From Streptomyces sp. WMMB 322 (GTDB lineage Bacteria > Actinomycetota > Actinomycetes > Streptomycetales > Streptomycetaceae): DNA of 64,000 bases. The stretch is from assembly GCF_900090145.1 (NCBI RefSeq), contig NZ_FMHI01000003.1, positions 24,228 to 88,227 of the forward strand, given 5' to 3'. The notes under the pieces were generated by a model that saw nothing but the letters and a program-made list of their open reading frames with translations, did no database searches and was not told the origin of the DNA. The position numbers and the translations under genes are program-made. Shown here in pieces: positions 44,350 through 52,807 of this stretch (position 1 is the stretch's first letter; every line of letters starts with the position of its first letter).

Positions 44350-44817
44350 TCAGGCCTCCCCCTTCAGACGGGCCGTCTGCTCCTCCTGGACATGACGGGC
44401 CGCCTCCAGGAAGTCGCTGATCAGGGCGAGTTGGGCCGCATCGTAGTTGCGCAGCGCGGCCCTCCCGGCCTCGCCGACGGGCCCGTAGACCTCGCGCTCG
44501 GCGGTACGGGCCGCCTCGGTGGCGGTGACGAGGACCCGGCGGCGGTTGGCGACGTCCCGGCCGCGGGTCACGTAGCCCGCACGCTCCAGACGGTCGATCA
44601 CGGAGGTCGTCGCGGCCGGGCTGAGCCTTGCGGCTGCGGTCAGCTCTCCGGCCGGCATCGGTCCGCCGGCGAGGATCAGGTCGAGGCAGCGCAGATCGGT
44701 GCGGTTCAGCCCCAGATGGACCGCGGCGGCTTCGTCGAAGACATGGAAGCTCTGCTGGAGCCGCCTCATCCGCCGGGCCACCTCGGCGGCCGCTTCGTCC
44801 GACGTATATTTCTGCAT
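44350..44817 (-). CDS. MarR family transcriptional regulator
   Basis: 155 residues. Winged helix in the middle: HLGLNRTDLRCLDLILAGGPMPAGELTAAARLSPAATTSVIDRLERAGYVTRGRDVANRRRVLVTATEAA. Flanking helices form the dimer interface. ATG 44817 follows TACGAT (44833-44838) by about 15 nt, giving a very short leader; an ATG at 44841 is another option. Divergent from the SnoaL-like gene, sharing a palindrome at 44840-44856. Confidence 0.88.
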   Translation of the reverse strand: MQKYTSDEAAAEVARRMRRLQQSFHVFDEAAAVHLGLNRTDLRCLDLILAGGPMPAGELTAAARLSPAATTSVIDRLERAGYVTRGRDVANRRRVLVTATEAARTAEREVYGPVGEAGRAALRNYDAAQLALISDFLEAARHVQEEQTARLKGEA

Positions 44818-44839
44818 TCGAAGCTTTCTGTTATCGTAC

Positions 44840-44856
44840 ATTTCGGTAAGCGAAAT
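44840..44856. promoter_or_regulatory. MarR-type operator ATTTCG-N5-CGAAAT
   Basis: Perfect 6-bp arms with a 5-bp spacer in the divergent MarR/SnoaL intergenic region. It overlaps the promoter area of both genes (TACGAT on minus, TAATAC on plus), so it fits repression of both. Confidence 0.6.
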
Positions 44857-44873
44857 AATACCGAGGAGACACC

Positions 44874-45437
44874 ATGCCCACCAGTGACGATGAGATCACT
44901 CAGCTCTTCCGGCGGTTCATGCAGGCGTGGACCGACAACGACGCCGTCGCGTTCGGCGCCTGCTTCACCCCCGACGCCGACTACGTCTCCTACGACGGCA
45001 CGCGTGCAACCGGCCGGCAGGCCCTCCAGGACAACCACGACCGGCTCTTCCGCGGAGTCCTGGCCGGCTCCGCGCTCGTCGGTGACCTGGAGTCGGTGCG
45101 TCACATCTCGGAGGACGTCGCCGTCCTGCACGGCACGGCATCCGTACTGATGCCCTGGCGGTCGCGACTGCCGGGGCGGCGCCTGTCGCGGCAGACACTC
45201 ACCCTCGTGCGGACCGGGCAGGGCTGGCGGATCACGGCCCTCCACAACGGCCGCGTGCGTCCCGTGACGATCCCTGACCCCGGCGCCTTCCCGTCCAGGA
45301 TGTCGCACGCGATGAGCCGGGCCGGACGGCGCCTCGGCATGGGCCGGGGACGCCGCGCACAGGACGGAAGCGGCGCCCCGGAAACGACCCCGGCAACGGC
45401 AACTGCCGCTACGCCGAGACGGGACGCTGCACTCTGA
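44874..45437 (+). CDS. SgcJ/EcaC (SnoaL-like) family protein
   Basis: 187 residues. The first 125 form a SnoaL/NTF2-like domain of the SgcJ type: ITQLFRRFMQAWTDNDAVAFGACFTPDADYVSYDGTRATGRQALQDNH ... LTLVRTGQGWRITALHNGRV. The rest is a basic, low-complexity tail. ATG with GAGGAGAC. Probably controlled by the divergent MarR regulator. Its last 29 bp overlap the 3' end of rodA on the opposite strand. Substrate unknown. Confidence 0.85.
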   Translation: MPTSDDEITQLFRRFMQAWTDNDAVAFGACFTPDADYVSYDGTRATGRQALQDNHDRLFRGVLAGSALVGDLESVRHISEDVAVLHGTASVLMPWRSRLPGRRLSRQTLTLVRTGQGWRITALHNGRVRPVTIPDPGAFPSRMSHAMSRAGRRLGMGRGRRAQDGSGAPETTPATATAATPRRDAAL

Positions 45438-46608
45438 TGGACTGCAGCAGCCCCAGCGCGATCCACACCGCGAACATCGACGTACCGCCATAGGAGACGA
45501 ACGGAAGCGGAAGCCCCGCGACCGGCATGATCCCCAGCGTCATACCGATGTTCTCGAACGACTGGAAGGCGAACCAGGCGATCACTCCGGCGGCGACGAT
45601 CGTGCTGTAGAGCTCCGAGGCCTCGCGGGCGATGCGGCACGCACGCCAGATCACGACACCGAGCAGCAGAATGATCAACGCTCCGCCGAGGAAGCCCAGT
45701 TCCTCACCCGCGACGGTGAAGACGAAGTCCGTCTGCTGCTCGGGCACGAACTGGCCCGTGGTCTGCGACCCCTCGAACAGCCCCTTGCCGACGAGCCCGC
45801 CCGAACCGATGGCGATGCGCGCCTGGTTGGTGTTGTAGCCGACGCCGGACGGATCCAGCGCGGGGTTGGCGAAGGCGGCGAAGCGGTCGATCTGGTACTC
45901 GTCCAGCAACCCCAGCGCCCAGACCAGCAACGCCCCGGCGGCGCCCGTGACGCACAGCCCGACGATCCACCGGTTCGAGGCGCCGGAGGCGAGCAGCACA
46001 CCCAGAACGATTATGACCATGACCATCACTGAACCGAGGTCCGGCATCAGCATGATGACCACGATCGGCGCGGCCGCGAGGCCCAGCGCCTGGAGCACGA
46101 TGCGGTGGTCGGGATGCTCCCGGTCCCCCGCGTCCACACGCGCGGCCAGCAGCATGGCCATGCCGAGAATCACGGTGATCTTGATGAACTCGGCGGGCTG
46201 CAGCGAGAAGCCGCCGCCGAGATGGAGCCAGGCGCGCTGCCCGTTGATGGTCGCGCCGAGCGGGGTGAGGACGAGGAGCGCGAGCAGCAAGGACGCGCCG
46301 TACAGGAACGGCACGGCCCCCCGCACCCTGCGATGGCCCAGCCACACCATGCCCGCCATCAGCAGCAGCCCCACGAGGAGAGCGAGCACGTGACGGGTGA
46401 GGAAGTAGTACGGGTCGCCCTGGTTGAGGTCGGTGCGGTTGCGCGTGGCCGACCAGACCAGGAGCGAGCCGACGACGGAGAGGCTGACGCCTGCCAGCAC
46501 CATGACCCAGTCCAGCCGCCAGACCGCCGAGTCGCGTGCCGTGAGCCTGCCCCACGCCGACTTCTTCTGCGGTCCGTAGCCGCTGAGGGAGTAGGAGTGC
46601 GTGCTCAT
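45409..46608 (-). CDS. rodA: peptidoglycan glycosyltransferase RodA (SEDS family)
   Basis: 399-residue SEDS polymerase with about ten transmembrane helices. Hallmarks: GATINGQRAWLHLGGGFSLQPAEFIKI, the PDLGSVMV loop, and the C-terminal PVAGLPLPFVSYGGTSMFA. It polymerises lipid II with PBP2; in streptomycetes the equivalent serves spore-wall synthesis. The ATG overlaps the mrdA stop by 4 bp. Confidence 0.95.
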   Translation of the reverse strand: MSTHSYSLSGYGPQKKSAWGRLTARDSAVWRLDWVMVLAGVSLSVVGSLLVWSATRNRTDLNQGDPYYFLTRHVLALLVGLLLMAGMVWLGHRRVRGAVPFLYGASLLLALLVLTPLGATINGQRAWLHLGGGFSLQPAEFIKITVILGMAMLLAARVDAGDREHPDHRIVLQALGLAAAPIVVIMLMPDLGSVMVMVIIVLGVLLASGASNRWIVGLCVTGAAGALLVWALGLLDEYQIDRFAAFANPALDPSGVGYNTNQARIAIGSGGLVGKGLFEGSQTTGQFVPEQQTDFVFTVAGEELGFLGGALIILLLGVVIWRACRIAREASELYSTIVAAGVIAWFAFQSFENIGMTLGIMPVAGLPLPFVSYGGTSMFAVWIALGLLQSIRVQRPVSA

Positions 46609-48767
46609 CCGGCCTCTTCCCCGGCGGGTGCGCCCTTCACCGCGCGTTCGGCACGTTCCTTGAAGTCCTTGTCCTCCCGGGCCTGGATGTTGCCGTGGCT
46701 GTCGACCTTCGGGAGCTCCTCCTCGGGGTGCGGCAGCAGTGCGGCGTTCTCGTCGATGTTGCCGCCGGAGTCGACTCCGTAGATGGCGTTGTAGATGTTG
46801 CGCACCGCCGGACCGGAGGCACCGGATCCGGTACCGCCCTGGGCGATCGTCATGACGATCGTGTAGTCCTTGGTGTACGTGGCGAACCAGGACGTGGTCT
46901 GCTTGCCCGCGACCTCGGCCGTACCGGTCTTCGCGTGCATCTTGATCTTGTCCTGGGGCCAGCCGGCGTCCCCGAAGCGCCAGGCCGCGGTGCCTCGTTC
47001 GGCGACACCGGCGAGGGCCTTGTCCATCTTCTTCAGCAGGCTCTTCTTCACGGGCAGCTCGCCGTGGGACTCGGGCTCGATCTCCTTTATGGTCTTGCCC
47101 TTCGGCCCGATGGTCGCCTTGCCCAGAGTGGGGTTGTACAGGGTGCCGCCGTTGGCGATCGCCGAGTAGATGGTGGCCATCTGGATGGGCGTGACGAGGG
47201 TGTCGCCCTGTCCGATGGAGTAGTTGACGCTGTCACCGGCCCGCATCTTCATGCCGGAGACGCAGTTCTCCTTGGCGATCTTGTCCGCGTAGGACTTGGG
47301 GTCCTTCGCCTGCTTGCACCAGGCGTCCTTGTTGGCCTCCCAGTAGTCCTTCTTCCACTTGCGGTCCGGGACGCGGCCTTCGACCTCGTTGGGCAGGTCG
47401 ATGCCGGTCTTCTTGCCGAGGCCGAAGTCGTGTGCGGCCTTGTAGAAGTGGTCCTTGGCGTTCTTCTTCGGGTTGTTGCCGCCGTCCTTGAGCCACTGCT
47501 TGTAGGCGAGGTCGTAGAAGACGGTGTCGCAGGAGACCTCCAGCGCGCGGCCGAGGTCGATCGTCCCGTAGCTCTTCGACTCGTAGTTCTTGAAGGTCTG
47601 GCCACCGACGTTGTACGAGGAGGAACAGTTGTAGTCGCCGTCGAACTTGTTGCCGGCCTTCACCGCGGCGGCGGTGGAGATCACCTTGAAGACGGAGCCG
47701 GGCGCCGAGAGGCCCTGAATGGAGCGGTTGAGCAGCGGGTAGTTGGACTTCTTCCCGGTGAGCTGCTTGTACTTCTTGCCGGAGATGCCGCCGACCCACT
47801 CGTTGGGGTCGTACTCGGGGTTGGAGGCCATCGCAACGACCCGACCGGTCTTGTTCTCCATCACGACGGCCGCTCCCGCGTCCGCCTTGTAGTTCCTGTT
47901 GGTGTTCTTGTCGTGCTGCTTTCGCGCGTTCTTCATCGCCGTCAGCAACTCGTTCTCGGTGACTGCCTGCACGCGTGAATCGATGCTCGTGACGAGGCTG
48001 GAGCCCGGCTCGGCCTTGTCGCTCTTGGCCCGTCCCATCACACGCCCCAGGTTGTCCACCTCGTAGCGCGTCACGCCCGAACTGCCGCGCAGTATGGCGT
48101 CGTACGTGCGCTCCAGCCCCGAGCGTCCGATCTCGTCGGAGGAGAGGAAGGGCGAGTCGGTGTTCTTGGTCTTCCTGATCTCCTCGTCGGTGACCGGCGA
48201 GAGATAGCCCAGCACCTGCGACGTGCGGGAGCCGTAGGGGGACGGGTAGCGGCGCAGCGCGGTGGGTTCGGCCGTGATGCCGGGGAAGTCCTCGGCCCTT
48301 TCACGGATCTGCAGGGCCTGTTGGGTCGTGGCGTCGTCGGTGACCGGGATCGGCTGGTAGGGCGAGCCGTTCCAGCACGGCTGCGGGGTCTTCGCGTCGC
48401 AGAGCCTGACCTTGTCCCGCACGGTCTTCGGCTTCATGTCGAGGACGTTGGCGAGCCTGGCCAGCACGGCCTTGCCGCTGTCGTCCATCTTCATCAGTTC
48501 GGTGCGGGAGGCGGAGACCACCAGACGCGTCTCGTTGTCCGCGATCGGCACGCCACGCGCGTCGAGGATGGAGCCGCGGCTCGCGGGCTGCACGACCTGC
48601 TGCACGTGGTTGCCCGCGGCTTCCTTCTGGTACTGGTCGCCGTTGCGGACCTGGAGATACCAGAGGCGGCCCCCCAGAGTGAGCAGCAGCGACATCACCA
48701 GGATCTGGATGGCGACAAGCCGGATGGTCACCCGGGGACTGCGCCCGGTCTCAGGGATGTTGCTCAC
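46605..48767 (-). CDS. mrdA: penicillin-binding protein 2 (transpeptidase)
   Basis: 720-residue class B PBP: a single N-terminal transmembrane anchor (LVAIQILVMSLLLTLGGRLWYL), the PBP dimer domain, and a transpeptidase domain with SxxK in SAPGSVFKV, the YSIGQGDTLVTPIQMA block and the KTG motif in HAKTGTAEV. It cross-links the peptidoglycan made by RodA. GTG start overlapping mreD by 4 bp. The C-terminal tail is charged. Confidence 0.95.
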   Translation of the reverse strand: MSNIPETGRSPRVTIRLVAIQILVMSLLLTLGGRLWYLQVRNGDQYQKEAAGNHVQQVVQPASRGSILDARGVPIADNETRLVVSASRTELMKMDDSGKAVLARLANVLDMKPKTVRDKVRLCDAKTPQPCWNGSPYQPIPVTDDATTQQALQIRERAEDFPGITAEPTALRRYPSPYGSRTSQVLGYLSPVTDEEIRKTKNTDSPFLSSDEIGRSGLERTYDAILRGSSGVTRYEVDNLGRVMGRAKSDKAEPGSSLVTSIDSRVQAVTENELLTAMKNARKQHDKNTNRNYKADAGAAVVMENKTGRVVAMASNPEYDPNEWVGGISGKKYKQLTGKKSNYPLLNRSIQGLSAPGSVFKVISTAAAVKAGNKFDGDYNCSSSYNVGGQTFKNYESKSYGTIDLGRALEVSCDTVFYDLAYKQWLKDGGNNPKKNAKDHFYKAAHDFGLGKKTGIDLPNEVEGRVPDRKWKKDYWEANKDAWCKQAKDPKSYADKIAKENCVSGMKMRAGDSVNYSIGQGDTLVTPIQMATIYSAIANGGTLYNPTLGKATIGPKGKTIKEIEPESHGELPVKKSLLKKMDKALAGVAERGTAAWRFGDAGWPQDKIKMHAKTGTAEVAGKQTTSWFATYTKDYTIVMTIAQGGTGSGASGPAVRNIYNAIYGVDSGGNIDENAALLPHPEEELPKVDSHGNIQAREDKDFKERAERAVKGAPAGEEAG

Positions 48768-49516
48768 AGCCGCTTGACCCCCTTGATCTTCCCGGACCTG
48801 CCTTTGCGGGACGACCGGTCCAGCAGACTGCCCCGCTGGATGCCCATCCGGACGGCCTTGCCGTTGCGGGCGTTGCGCACCGGGCCGCCGTTGCGGCCCT
48901 TGCCGAAGAGGCTGCCGCCGACTTGGAGTCCCGTACCCGAAGTGAGCCAGCCGTAGGCGCCTTTGTCACTTCTGCCCATACTTCCGACCCCCGACGCGTC
49001 GGAGGTGATCACTCCGCGCTCGGTCCGGCGGGCCGCCCACATGACGAGCGGCACGACGAAGGGCGCGAGCAGCAGGTCGTAGAGGGTCGCGGTGAACAGC
49101 AGCAGCAACAGCCCCACTTGGCCCGCCGCGGTGTCCCCGACGAGGGTGCCGACGCCCGCGTACAGCAGCGTCGATCCGACAGCGGCACTGGCGACGACGA
49201 GCATCGGCACCGTCGCCGAACGGTGCTGCGTGCCCTCGGGCTTGGTCAGGCCCGCCACGTAACCGATGATGCACAGCACGAGCGCGTACCGGCCCACGGC
49301 GTGCTCCGCGGGCGGCGCGAGGTCCGCGAGGAGCCCGCCGAGGAAGCCCGTCACAGCCCCGGCGGTGTGCCCGTAGACCATGGCGAGACCGAGGATGACG
49401 AGCAGCAGCAGATCGGGCACGGCACCGGGCAGTTGAAGCCGCGCCAGCACGCTCACCTGCGCGATCAGGGCGCCGACGACGAGGACGGCCGAGAGCAGGA
49501 TCCGGTTGAGGTACAT
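48764..49516 (-). CDS. mreD: rod-shape-determining protein MreD
   Basis: 250 residues; the first 160 have five to six transmembrane helices (LLSAVLVVGALIAQVSVLA, VPDLLLLVILGLAMVYG, AVTGFLGGLLADLAPP, ATVPMLVVASAAVGSTLLYAGVG, LLLLLFTATLYDLLLAPFVVPLVMWA). The remaining 75 residues are a basic Gly/Arg-rich tail (FGKGRNGGPVRNARNGK), unusual outside actinobacteria. ATG 49516, 3 bp after mreC. Confidence 0.92.
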   Translation of the reverse strand: MYLNRILLSAVLVVGALIAQVSVLARLQLPGAVPDLLLLVILGLAMVYGHTAGAVTGFLGGLLADLAPPAEHAVGRYALVLCIIGYVAGLTKPEGTQHRSATVPMLVVASAAVGSTLLYAGVGTLVGDTAAGQVGLLLLLFTATLYDLLLAPFVVPLVMWAARRTERGVITSDASGVGSMGRSDKGAYGWLTSGTGLQVGGSLFGKGRNGGPVRNARNGKAVRMGIQRGSLLDRSSRKGRSGKIKGVKRL

Positions 49517-49519
49517 CGG

Positions 49520-50458
49520 TCAGCTCCTGGATTCCGAAGCGTCGGGCTTCGGCGTCTTGGTGACGGTCACCGTGGGCGCGGGCTTGGGCTTCGGCGGCTT
49601 CTTCACCCGGAGCACGTCGTCGCGCGGGTCCGTACGCGGCGGCTTGACGACGACGCCCACGATGTCGAGCTTGCTGAAGCTGACGAACGGACGGACGTTG
49701 ACGCTGCGTGTGAGATCCCCCGCCGTCCTGTCGACCTTGGAGACCGTCCCCACGGGCACGCCCGGCACGAACGGCTTGTTGTTCCGGGAACCGAAAGTCA
49801 CTATCCGGTCGCCCTTCTTCACTTGCGCCTTGCCGTTGAGGAGCTGGACCGTCATCGCGTCACCGCCGTGGCCCGTGGCGAAGCCCAGTTCGCTGCTCTT
49901 CTCCATGCGGGTGCCGACGGAGAAGTCCGGGTCGTTGGCGAGCAGCACGGTCGAGGTGGAGGAACTGACGGTCGTGACACGGCCCACGAGGCCGTCGCCG
50001 TTGATGACCGTCATGTCGCGCGCGATCCCGTCCCGGGTGCCGGCGTCGATGGTGACCGTCCAGGAGAACCCCTGTGCGGATCCGATTCCGATGACCTGCG
50101 CGCCCTTGAGCCCGTAACCGCCGGCGCCTGCGGTCTTCAGCAGCCTGTCCAGCTCCCGGGAGCGTGCACGGTGCCGGTCGCTGGATCCGAGCCTCTGCTT
50201 CAGCTTCGCGTTCTCGGCCTCCAGACGGCTTATGCGGTCGTGCCGCACACCGGAGTCGCGGACGGCGGCGATGGAGTTCCCCACGGGGTCGACGGCGGCC
50301 GACACCCCGTTCTCCACAGGCCCGAAGACGGAAGCGGCCACATGCCGCGCGCTGTCCATCGGAGACTGCTCGCCCTTCCTGATGTCCACCGTGATCAGTG
50401 CGAACGCGATGGCGATCAGAAGGACGAGCAGCAGCCGGCTCTCTCGGGTGTCCCTCAC
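49520..50458 (-). CDS. mreC: rod-shape-determining protein MreC
   Basis: 312 residues: one N-terminal transmembrane helix (LLLVLLIAIAFALITVDI), a coiled coil (VRHDRISRLEAENAKLKQRLGSSDRHRARSREL, about 80-115), and the extracellular double beta-barrel (AQVIGIGSAQGFSWTVTIDAG ... GLVGRVTTVSSSTSTVLLANDP). A Pro/Lys/Thr-rich tail ends the protein. GTG start 50458. It bridges MreB to PBP2. Confidence 0.93.
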   Translation of the reverse strand: MRDTRESRLLLVLLIAIAFALITVDIRKGEQSPMDSARHVAASVFGPVENGVSAAVDPVGNSIAAVRDSGVRHDRISRLEAENAKLKQRLGSSDRHRARSRELDRLLKTAGAGGYGLKGAQVIGIGSAQGFSWTVTIDAGTRDGIARDMTVINGDGLVGRVTTVSSSTSTVLLANDPDFSVGTRMEKSSELGFATGHGGDAMTVQLLNGKAQVKKGDRIVTFGSRNNKPFVPGVPVGTVSKVDRTAGDLTRSVNVRPFVSFSKLDIVGVVVKPPRTDPRDDVLRVKKPPKPKPAPTVTVTKTPKPDASESRS

Positions 50459-50601
50459 GTGCGGCGGCCGTGCCTTTCATCAGTCGGTCGGACCGTGTCC
50501 GTTCCGGAGCAGTATTGCGGTGTTCCGGAACTGTCAACGATCCACAGGCGGACTGGTGGTCGTACATGCGGCAGACCGCACGGCGGATCGCTCGTTTCAG
50601 A

Positions 50602-51633
50602 TCATCGCCTGGGCTGGGAGTCGAGGACCTGCTGAAGCGCCTCGAACTCCTCCACGCACTTCCCGGAGCCCAGCGCCACGGAATCCAGCGGGTCCTCGGC
50701 GATGTGGATCGGCATCCCGGTCTCGCTGCGCAGCCGCTCGTCCAGACCGCGCAGGAGCGCGCCGCCCCCGGTGAGGACGATCCCGCGGTCCATGACGTCG
50801 CCGGACAGCTCGGGCGGGCACTTGTCGAGCGTGGTCTTCACCGCGTCGACGATCGCGTTGACCGGCTCCTCCATGGCCCGGCGGACCTCCGCGGCCGAGA
50901 TGACGACCGTCTTGGGGAGGCCGCTGACCAGGTCACGGCCGCGGATCTCGGTGTGCTCGTCCTTGTCGAGGGAGTGCGCGGAACCGATGGTGATCTTGAT
51001 GCTCTCGGCGGTGCGCTCGCCGAGAAGCAGGCTGTACTCCTTCTTGATGTGCTGGATGATCGCGTTGTCCAGCTCGTCGCCGGCGACGCGGATCGACTGT
51101 GCCGTGACGATGCCGCCGAGCGAGATCACCGCGACCTCGGTGGTGCCGCCGCCGATGTCGACGACCATGTTGCCGGTGGCCTCGTGCACGGGAAGTCCGG
51201 AGCCGATCGCGGCGGCCATCGGCTCCTCGATGATGTGCACCTGGCGGGCGCCGGCCTGCGTGGACGCCTCGATGACGGCGCGACGCTCGACTCCGGTGAT
51301 GCCGGACGGAACACAGATGACCACACGCGGACGAGCAAGATAACGACGCTTGTGGATCTTGAGGATGAAGTAGCGGAGCATCCGCTCTGTGATCTCGAAG
51401 TCGGCGATGACGCCGTCCTTCAGCGGACGCACGGCCACGATGTTGCCCGGGGTGCGGCCGATCATCTTCTTCGCCTCGGCGCCTACCGCGAGGATTCCGC
51501 CGGTGTTGGTGTTGATGGCGACGACCGACGGCTCGTTGAGGACGATCCCGCGACCCCTGACGTACACCAGCGTGTTGGCGGTCCCGAGGTCGACAGCCAT
51601 ATCACGGCCGATGAACGACATGTTGTTCGCCAT
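50602..51633 (-). CDS. mreB: actin-like cytoskeletal protein MreB
   Basis: 343 residues, the usual streptomycete length, beginning [21 protein letters not shown]. Phosphate-1 loop [11 protein letters not shown], connector and adenosine regions [16 protein letters not shown] and [15 protein letters not shown] are intact. In Streptomyces it acts in spore-wall maturation. GGAAGG upstream of ATG 51633. First gene of the mre cluster. Confidence 0.96.
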   Translation of the reverse strand: MANNMSFIGRDMAVDLGTANTLVYVRGRGIVLNEPSVVAINTNTGGILAVGAEAKKMIGRTPGNIVAVRPLKDGVIADFEITERMLRYFILKIHKRRYLARPRVVICVPSGITGVERRAVIEASTQAGARQVHIIEEPMAAAIGSGLPVHEATGNMVVDIGGGTTEVAVISLGGIVTAQSIRVAGDELDNAIIQHIKKEYSLLLGERTAESIKITIGSAHSLDKDEHTEIRGRDLVSGLPKTVVISAAEVRRAMEEPVNAIVDAVKTTLDKCPPELSGDVMDRGIVLTGGGALLRGLDERLRSETGMPIHIAEDPLDSVALGSGKCVEEFEALQQVLDSQPRR

Positions 51634-51924
51634 AGGATGCGTCTGGCCTTCCAACTGGAGCGATTTGTGTGGGAGGACGGCAGGAGAGGGTGATCCGCGC
51701 TGACACTGTGGAGACGCGAGGTTCCATCGTAGACGCGGACTCGAACACGTAGCGAGGGTGTCCCGCCATTGTCGGCGCAACAGCCGTCGTCCCTGCAATC
51801 AGTGACGTCGTGTCGGGGTGATGAGTTCCCCCGAAACCGGGCGCATATGCCGAGGGGCGACCGGAAAATGTCGGTCGCCCCAGGTCATCAAGGCTCTGAC
51901 GACTGATGACGCGTCAACTGGACC
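51634..51924. other. mreB upstream region / ndk downstream region
   Basis: 291 bp without a gene. It holds the ndk terminator (51854-51881) and must hold the mreB promoter. No confident -35/-10 pair could be assigned. Confidence 0.4.
51854..51881 (-). terminator. ndk terminator
   Basis: 10-bp perfect stem, GGGGCGACCG and CGGTCGCCCC, with loop GAAAATGT, 44 bp beyond the ndk stop. Confidence 0.78.
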
Positions 51925-52338
51925 CTAGCTGAAGTCCGGGAAAAAAATCTTCATCTCGCGCTCGGCGGACTCCGCGGAGTCCGATGCGTGAATTAGGTTC
52001 TCCCGCACAATCGTGCCGAAGTCCCCCCGAATGGAGCCGGGCGGAGCGGCAATCGGGTCCGTCGGACCGGCGAGCGCCCGCACTCCCTCGATGACGCGCT
52101 CACCTTCGGCGACCATCACGACCGACGGCCCCGAAGCCATGAATTCCACCAGCGGCTCGTAGAAGGGCTTTCCGACGTGCTCCGCGTAGTGCTGCTCCAG
52201 CGTGGAGCGGTCGAGCGTGCGCAACTCCAGTGCTGTGACGGCCCAGTTTGCCTTGCTCTCGATCCGGCCGATGATCTCACCGATCAGACCGCGGCGTACG
52301 GCATCGGGCTTGAGCAGTACCAGGGTGCGCTCGCTCAT
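51925..52338 (-). CDS. ndk: nucleoside diphosphate kinase
   Basis: 137-residue NDK that equilibrates nucleoside tri- and diphosphates. Complete fold with RTLVLLKPDAVRRGLIGEI and the active-site histidine in ENLIHASDS. ATG 52338 with GAGGAG. It lies downstream of DUF4233 and folC, the usual actinobacterial order. Confidence 0.96.
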   Translation of the reverse strand: MSERTLVLLKPDAVRRGLIGEIIGRIESKANWAVTALELRTLDRSTLEQHYAEHVGKPFYEPLVEFMASGPSVVMVAEGERVIEGVRALAGPTDPIAAPPGSIRGDFGTIVRENLIHASDSAESAEREMKIFFPDFS

Positions 52339-52456
52339 GGGGGCTCCTCGGAATCGTGCGCCCTGCCGTCGGGGACGTCGGGCGTCGGGGAGGTCGGGGT
52401 CGGGGATGTGGCTGCTTACGGATGCCCAGAGGCTACACGGGCGGCGACGGTCACCG

Positions 52457-52807
52457 TCACGCAGTGTCAGGCCGGGTCTCCAGGCGGGCACGCTGCGCCT
52501 TCGCCTCGTCCACCTTCCGGCCGAAGTGGACGGACGCCCACCACAGTCCCGCGAAGCAGGCGCCCAGGAAGAACATCGCGGGAACCACGAACCCCGAAGC
52601 GATCAAGCCCAGTTGGAGCGCCCAGCCCAGCGGGATGCCGCCCGGGCGGGTCAGCACGCCGCACAGCAGCAGGCACAGGGCCATCGCCACGCCGCACACC
52701 GTCCAGACGGTGCCCGTCGGCAGGTCGCTCGTGCGCATGGCGACGAGACCGGCGAAGCCGATGACGAAGAACTCACCGAGCAGCGTGCTCGCGCAGAGAG
52801 TGCGCAC
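52457..52807 (-). CDS. DUF4233 membrane protein
   Basis: 116 residues with three to four transmembrane helices (LLGEFFVIGFAGLVAM, TVWTVCGVAMALCLLLCGVL, LQLGLIASGFVVPAMFFLGACFAGLWW) and a basic C-terminus. The GTG start shares one base with the folC stop (TAGTG), so translation is coupled. Conserved between folC and ndk in actinobacteria; function unknown. Confidence 0.88.
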   Translation of the reverse strand: MRTLCASTLLGEFFVIGFAGLVAMRTSDLPTGTVWTVCGVAMALCLLLCGVLTRPGGIPLGWALQLGLIASGFVVPAMFFLGACFAGLWWASVHFGRKVDEAKAQRARLETRPDTA

